Below the pieces are notes generated by a model, which saw only the letters and a program-made list of their open reading frames with translations, was not told the DNA's origin and searched no databases. Below, one piece after another: positions 60,408 to 64,000 of a stretch of 64,000 nucleotides of DNA; position 1 is the stretch's first letter; each line of letters begins with the position of its first letter. Origin of the DNA: Bradyrhizobium sp. 1(2017). Its GTDB lineage: Bacteria > Pseudomonadota > Alphaproteobacteria > Rhizobiales > Xanthobacteraceae. Location: positions 2,996,001 to 3,060,000 of the forward strand of contig NZ_CP050022.2 in NCBI RefSeq assembly GCF_011602485.2, given 5' to 3'. The position numbers and the translations under genes were made by a program.

Positions 60408-61310
60408 TCACAGCTTCGGTTCGCCGAGGCCGGACAACCGTTCGAGATGCTTGACGGTCGCAATGAAGTCGGTCTCGCCGTCGCCCTGCGCGACCAGCGA
60501 GCCATAGGTCTCGCGCACCTGCGCCGCGAGCTGCAGCGGCACGCCGACGGCGTGGCCGGCACCGAGGATCAGGTCGAGATCCTTGGCCATCTGCTTGCAG
60601 GAGAAGGTGGACTCGAAATCGCGGTTGCGCAGCGGCGTGGTCTTGTACTTCACCATCGGGGACGCCACCGCGCTGTCGTCCAGCACCTTCAGGATGTCCT
60701 GCCACGCAATGCCGCCCTTGCGCGCCAGCGCCAGGCTCTCGGCCATCATCGCCGCGGACACCGCGATCATCAGATTGACGGAGAGCTTTGCGTAGCGTGC
60801 TTCCTCGGCAGGTCCGAGATAGGTCTGGGCGCGGGTGAAGGCGGCGAACAGCGGCTTTGCGCTTTCAAAGGCGTCCTTCGGCCCCGACACGAAGCAGGTC
60901 AGCGCGCCGGTGTGCACGATGCTGGCGTTGCCGGAGACCGGGGAACGCAGATAGGCAATGCCGCGTGCCTGCGCAGCGGCGGCAACCTCTGTCGAAGCCT
61001 CAACACTGACGGTACTGGTTTCGATCAGAACGGCTCCGGGCGGCATCGCGGCGATGAGGCCCGTGGGGCCAAGCAGCGCGCCGCGCAGGGCAGCGTCGTC
61101 TGGCAAGGAGGTCACGACAGCGGCCTTGCCGCCGACGGCCTCGGCCGGCGATGCGGCTATCGTAATGCCTTGCGCGCGTGCCTCGCTGATCCGCGCCGCG
61201 CTCTGGTCGAACGCAGTGACGGAAAAACCGGCCTTGGTGACCAGTACCGACATCGGCAGGCCCATCTTGCCGATCCCGATGAAAGCAACATTCTTCGAGG
61301 CGTCAGTCAT
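60408..61310 (-). CDS. NAD(P)-dependent oxidoreductase, 3-hydroxyisobutyrate dehydrogenase family
   Basis: Product of 300 aa. The nucleotide-binding loop Gly-Ile-Gly-Lys-Met-Gly is at 12-17; the substrate motif Ser-Pro-Val-Ser-Gly-Asn at 123-128; and the catalytic Lys175 with Asn179 in Lys-Leu-Ser-Val-Asn. Beta-hydroxyacid dehydrogenases of this family oxidise or reduce short hydroxy acids. It lies 15 bp upstream of the dioxygenase gene and 21 bp downstream of the amidohydrolase, so it is part of the catabolic transcript. Confidence 0.88.
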   Translation of the reverse strand: MTDASKNVAFIGIGKMGLPMSVLVTKAGFSVTAFDQSAARISEARAQGITIAASPAEAVGGKAAVVTSLPDDAALRGALLGPTGLIAAMPPGAVLIETSTVSVEASTEVAAAAQARGIAYLRSPVSGNASIVHTGALTCFVSGPKDAFESAKPLFAAFTRAQTYLGPAEEARYAKLSVNLMIAVSAAMMAESLALARKGGIAWQDILKVLDDSAVASPMVKYKTTPLRNRDFESTFSCKQMAKDLDLILGAGHAVGVPLQLAAQVRETYGSLVAQGDGETDFIATVKHLERLSGLGEPKL

Positions 61311-61331
61311 TGTCGTTGTCCATTGGCGCCG

Positions 61332-62699
61332 TCAGGCAGCGCGTCCCTGTCGTTCGATGTCCTGCACCAGCCGCTGGCCGGATTGCGCAAGCAGCTGCTT
61401 CTTGGTCTCCAGCCCGTCAACCAGCAACTGGCCATTGCGCTTCTTCCAGGTGCCGCCGATCATGACGGCCTCGATGTTGGCAAGGCTGGTCTGCATCACG
61501 ACGGTTGCGACGGGATCGTGCACCGGGAAGAGGTTGAGGCCGGAGGCGTTGATGATGACGAGGTCGGCGAGCTTGCCCGGAGTCAGCGAGCCGATCTGGT
61601 GCTCGCGGCCAAGCATGCGGGCGCCTTCCGTCGTGATCCAGCGCAGCGCTTCGCGGACGGGAATGGTGGTGGTCACCGGAATGGTCCCGCTGGTCTTGCG
61701 CGACTCCGCATTGTCGAGCGCCCGCTGCATCGAGAGCGCGACGCGGGCGGCGGCGAAGAGGTCTCCCGCCAGCACGGATTCGAGATCAATGCCGACCGTC
61801 GGCCGAACGCCGCGCTTCAGGAGGCGTCCGGTGATCGGGAAGCCGTGGCCCTGGATCATTTCGTTCTCTGGTGTCACCGAGAAGGACACGCCGAGATCGA
61901 CCATCCGGTCCAGGAGATCATCGGGCAGATCGTTGCCGTGGACGATGTTGATGCCGGCGCCGACGAGCCCGGCCTCGATCAGCTTCTCCCAGCCGCCGGA
62001 CGTCTTGGCCGGACCGCCGCCCTGGTGCATCGAGGCGATCAGCTTGAGCTCGCGCGCCAGGCGGAAATCGTGCATGGCGACGTCGAGCGTCGAATAATGC
62101 GGGCCGAGAATGGCCAGGCCCAGCGTGACGAGACCGTCGCGATCGGCGAGGGGGCCGGCGAGCAGCCGCTCGACCTCGCGGCGCGGATGCGGCACTTCCG
62201 AGAAATGCGGCTCGCCGGGCTTCGGCTCGGGTTTCGGCGAGCCGTGGAAGAAGGCGGCGCGGATGCCGCTCTCGATCAGGCCGCGCACGGCAGCGTCGGT
62301 ATGATCGGGTGTCGGGTTGTTGTGGCACCAGTCAACGAGTGTGGTGGTGCCGCAATTGATCTGGTTCAGTGCGCCGACGAGGGTTGCGATGTGGATGTCA
62401 TCCGGCCGGAAGACAGTTGCGAGCCCGGCGTGCATGCGCCGGAAATATTCGAGCAGCGTCCAGTTCGCGGCATAGCCGCGCAGTGCCGTCTGCCAGGTGT
62501 GCATATGCGCGTTGATGAGACCGGGGATGACGATGCGTCCGGCACCGTCAACGATCTCAGCCTCGCCGCTGCCGAGGTCAATCGACGGCCGCACGTCGAC
62601 GATACGATTTCCCTCGACCAGCACGTCGCCGGCAGGGAGATCGCCGATCGCGTCATCCATGCTGATGACGGTGGCGGATTTGATGAGCGTGCGCCGCAT
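61332..62699 (-). CDS. Amidohydrolase family protein (cytosine-deaminase/chlorohydrolase-like)
   Basis: Product of 455 aa. It has the composite beta-domain and TIM-barrel layout of metal-dependent hydrolases such as SsnA, AtzB and guanine deaminase. Metal ligands are all visible: His65 and His67 (Asn-Ala-His-Met-His), His225, His254 and Asp305. It probably removes an amino or other leaving group from a ring, or hydrolyses an amide. ATG at 62699 was chosen because the family N-terminus begins there and the stop of the upstream gene is 4 bp before; the frame is open to 62756. Confidence 0.85.
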   Translation of the reverse strand: MRRTLIKSATVISMDDAIGDLPAGDVLVEGNRIVDVRPSIDLGSGEAEIVDGAGRIVIPGLINAHMHTWQTALRGYAANWTLLEYFRRMHAGLATVFRPDDIHIATLVGALNQINCGTTTLVDWCHNNPTPDHTDAAVRGLIESGIRAAFFHGSPKPEPKPGEPHFSEVPHPRREVERLLAGPLADRDGLVTLGLAILGPHYSTLDVAMHDFRLARELKLIASMHQGGGPAKTSGGWEKLIEAGLVGAGINIVHGNDLPDDLLDRMVDLGVSFSVTPENEMIQGHGFPITGRLLKRGVRPTVGIDLESVLAGDLFAAARVALSMQRALDNAESRKTSGTIPVTTTIPVREALRWITTEGARMLGREHQIGSLTPGKLADLVIINASGLNLFPVHDPVATVVMQTSLANIEAVMIGGTWKKRNGQLLVDGLETKKQLLAQSGQRLVQDIERQGRAA

Positions 62700-62703
62700 C
62701 GCC

Positions 62704-63783
62704 TCAAGCCGCAGCTTTAATGGCAGTCGGCGGCTCGCCGGCCCAGGCACGTGCAATCAAGTCGCGAATGGCGTTTCGCTCGAGCGAACGTGGATTCCAG
62801 TAGGCATTCGTCACCGCCAGATCGGCCGCCTTGTCGATGCCGCTTTCGGGCATGCCGACGTCGCGTAGGGCGACCTTGGCGCCCAGTCGCTTGGCAAGTT
62901 CGAAAAGCCCCTGCGATGCATCGGCCGCTCCGATCGCGCGGGAAATGCGTGCCATCGCTTCGGGCACGGCCGGTGCGTTGTAGGCGAGCGCGTGCGGCAG
63001 CACGATGGTGTGGGTTTCGGCGTGCGGCAGGTCGAAGGTGCCGCCGAGCGTGTGGCAGAGCTTGTGATGCAACGCCATGCCGACCGTGCCGAGGCAGACG
63101 CCGCAGAGCCAGGCACCGTAGAGCGCTTCGGTGCGGGCCTCGCGGTCATCAGCCTTGGCGGCGATGGCGGGCAGGGCACGCGCGAGCGCGCGGATGCCTT
63201 CTTCCGCCATCAGGCAGGTCACGGGGTTGGTGTCGCGCGCATAGAGCGCCTCGACGGCATGCGCGATGGCGTTGATGCCGGATGTGACGGCCAGACTCGC
63301 GGGCAGCGTCAAGGTCAGATCGACATCGTAGATCACGGTCTCCGGCAGCACGGCGGCGTCGCGCACCGTGGTCTTCAGGCCGTTCTCGGTCTGGCCGACG
63401 ATCGGCGTCATTTCCGAGCCGGCATAGGTGGTGGGGATGCAGAGCTGGTTGATGCCGGTGCGCAAGGCCAGCGCCTTGCCGAGGCCCGTGGTCGAGCCGC
63501 CGCCGAGCGAGACGACGCAGTCGGCATCGCACGCCTTCATCGCGGCGAGGGCACGTTCCGTGACCTCGACCGGCGTGTGCATCGTGGCGCCGGGAAAGAT
63601 GCCGGCATAGAGCGGGCCGAGCGGCACGCCAAGGCTCTTGCCCTGCGCCTCCTGCTGCGGCGTCGTCAGCACCAGCGCACGCTTGCCGCCGAGCCGCTCG
63701 ACCTCGGCTTTGGCGGAGGCAAGCGTTCCGCTGCCGAACACGACGCGGCAGGGCAGGTTTTCAAAGGTGAATGAACCGATCAT
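62704..63783 (-). CDS. Maleylacetate reductase (iron-containing alcohol dehydrogenase fold)
   Basis: Product of 359 aa. It reduces maleylacetate to 3-oxoadipate with NAD(P)H. Gly-Gly-Gly-Ser-Thr-Thr-Gly-Leu-Gly-Lys-Ala at 94-104 is the nucleotide-binding segment. Putative metal-binding/active-site histidines include His175 and those in His-His-Lys-Leu-Cys-His (239-244) and Pro-His-Ala-Glu-Thr-His (254-258). The short length and Phe-Gly-Ser-Gly-Thr near residue 16 match maleylacetate reductases better than other iron alcohol dehydrogenases. The ATG overlaps the stop of the Dabb gene (ATGA). Confidence 0.9.
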   Translation of the reverse strand: MIGSFTFENLPCRVVFGSGTLASAKAEVERLGGKRALVLTTPQQEAQGKSLGVPLGPLYAGIFPGATMHTPVEVTERALAAMKACDADCVVSLGGGSTTGLGKALALRTGINQLCIPTTYAGSEMTPIVGQTENGLKTTVRDAAVLPETVIYDVDLTLTLPASLAVTSGINAIAHAVEALYARDTNPVTCLMAEEGIRALARALPAIAAKADDREARTEALYGAWLCGVCLGTVGMALHHKLCHTLGGTFDLPHAETHTIVLPHALAYNAPAVPEAMARISRAIGAADASQGLFELAKRLGAKVALRDVGMPESGIDKAADLAVTNAYWNPRSLERNAIRDLIARAWAGEPPTAIKAAA

Positions 63784-64000
63784 GCGCCGGTCTCTTTGAT
63801 GGGATAATCGACCTGGAAGCGCCCGATCCGCAAGTCACCCAGCGCCTCGCGCACGCGCAGATGTTCCGGGTGATTGGCATAGGACGCGAGCGCCGCCTGG
63901 TCGGTGAATTCGGAGAACAGGACCACGTCGCAGGCGTAGTCGACCGCGCTGACGTCCATGCCGACTTCGATATGGGTGAGGCCGTCGATCCGGCCTTTGA
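63780..64000 (-). CDS. Dabb (stress-responsive A/B barrel) domain protein, 5' partial
   Basis: The last 72 codons are in the window; the start lies beyond its right edge. The translated part reads like a Dabb family protein: Thr-His-Ile-Glu-Val-Gly, Cys-Asp-Val-Val-Leu-Phe-Ser-Glu-Phe, then Tyr-Ala-Asn-His-Pro-Glu-His near the C-terminus. These small dimeric barrels occur beside many catabolic genes; some are decarboxylases, cyclases or isomerases. The stop overlaps the maleylacetate reductase start, so it belongs to the same transcript. Confidence 0.8.
   Translation of the reverse strand, partial: KGRIDGLTHIEVGMDVSAVDYACDVVLFSEFTDQAALASYANHPEHLRVREALGDLRIGRFQVDYPIKETGA

Noticed and set aside
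61332..62699. Calling the amidohydrolase a gamma-resorcylate decarboxylase, which occurs with hydroxyquinol genes in resorcinol clusters
   Set aside because: That enzyme is shorter and belongs to a different amidohydrolase branch; this protein has the longer composite layout and metal ligand set of deaminases/chlorohydrolases.
1..64000. CRISPR array, tRNA or rRNA genes, insertion sequences, integrase or attachment sites
   Set aside because: None recognised; the repeats seen are protein-level adhesin repeats or single intergenic palindromes.

Overview
The window is GC-rich chromosomal DNA of an alphaproteobacterium, most likely Bradyrhizobium or a close relative in the same family. The signs are strong G/C third-position codon bias with long antisense shadow ORFs, the aerobic Pseudomonas-denitrificans-type cob gene set, a giant LktA-type filamentous adhesin, and an intergenic inverted repeat of a kind I associate with Bradyrhizobium. 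No rRNA, tRNA, CRISPR array, transposase or prophage gene was seen.

Layout. (1) 1-15.3 kb: a two-partner secretion pair, i.e. the 3' part of a very large secreted adhesin and its TpsB outer-membrane transporter, with start and stop overlapping. (2) 15.5-38.3 kb: an almost complete aerobic adenosylcobalamin pathway. It comprises bluB-cobS-cobU (minus), cbiB-cobD (plus), cobO-cobQ (minus), a riboswitch-led plus-strand run DUF1636-cobW-cobN-cobG-cobH-cobI-cobJ, cobK on the opposite strand, then cobL-cobE-cobM-cobB-cobA. A second riboswitch leads a CbiM-like permease, cobF and cobT, followed by an opposing cobC-type phosphatase. The CobS/CobT subunits of the cobaltochelatase are not in the window. 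(3) 38.4-42.5 kb: a third cobalamin riboswitch leads a TonB-dependent receptor of siderophore-receptor type and a PepSY membrane protein, a likely corrinoid uptake module. (4) 42.7-44.1 kb: a succinate-semialdehyde-type aldehyde dehydrogenase. (5) 44.4-50.0 kb: a peptide-type ABC importer (SBP, two permeases, two ATPases) behind a near-perfect sigma-54 promoter. (6) 50.0-64.0 kb (minus strand): a catabolic block. It holds a Dabb-domain protein (cut by the window end), maleylacetate reductase, an amidohydrolase, a 3-hydroxyisobutyrate-dehydrogenase-like oxidoreductase, hydroxyquinol 1,2-dioxygenase, an FAD-linked oxidase and a complete sugar-type ABC importer; then a hairpin, a YciI protein, an acyl-CoA ligase and a branched-chain-type binding protein.

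How the parts fit. The cob genes make cobalamin from uroporphyrinogen III (cobA, I, G, J, M, F, K, L, H, B, N, O, Q, cbiB, cobD, U, S, T, bluB). Three AdoCbl riboswitches tie synthesis, a possible cobalt permease and outer-membrane uptake to the cobalamin level. Gene packing is extreme: most neighbours overlap by 1-4 bp, three convergent pairs overlap at their 3' ends, and cobK/cobL even share start-codon bases. The catabolic block should import an unidentified compound, convert it to hydroxyquinol, cleave the ring to maleylacetate and reduce that to 3-oxoadipate. The substrate is not evident from sequence.
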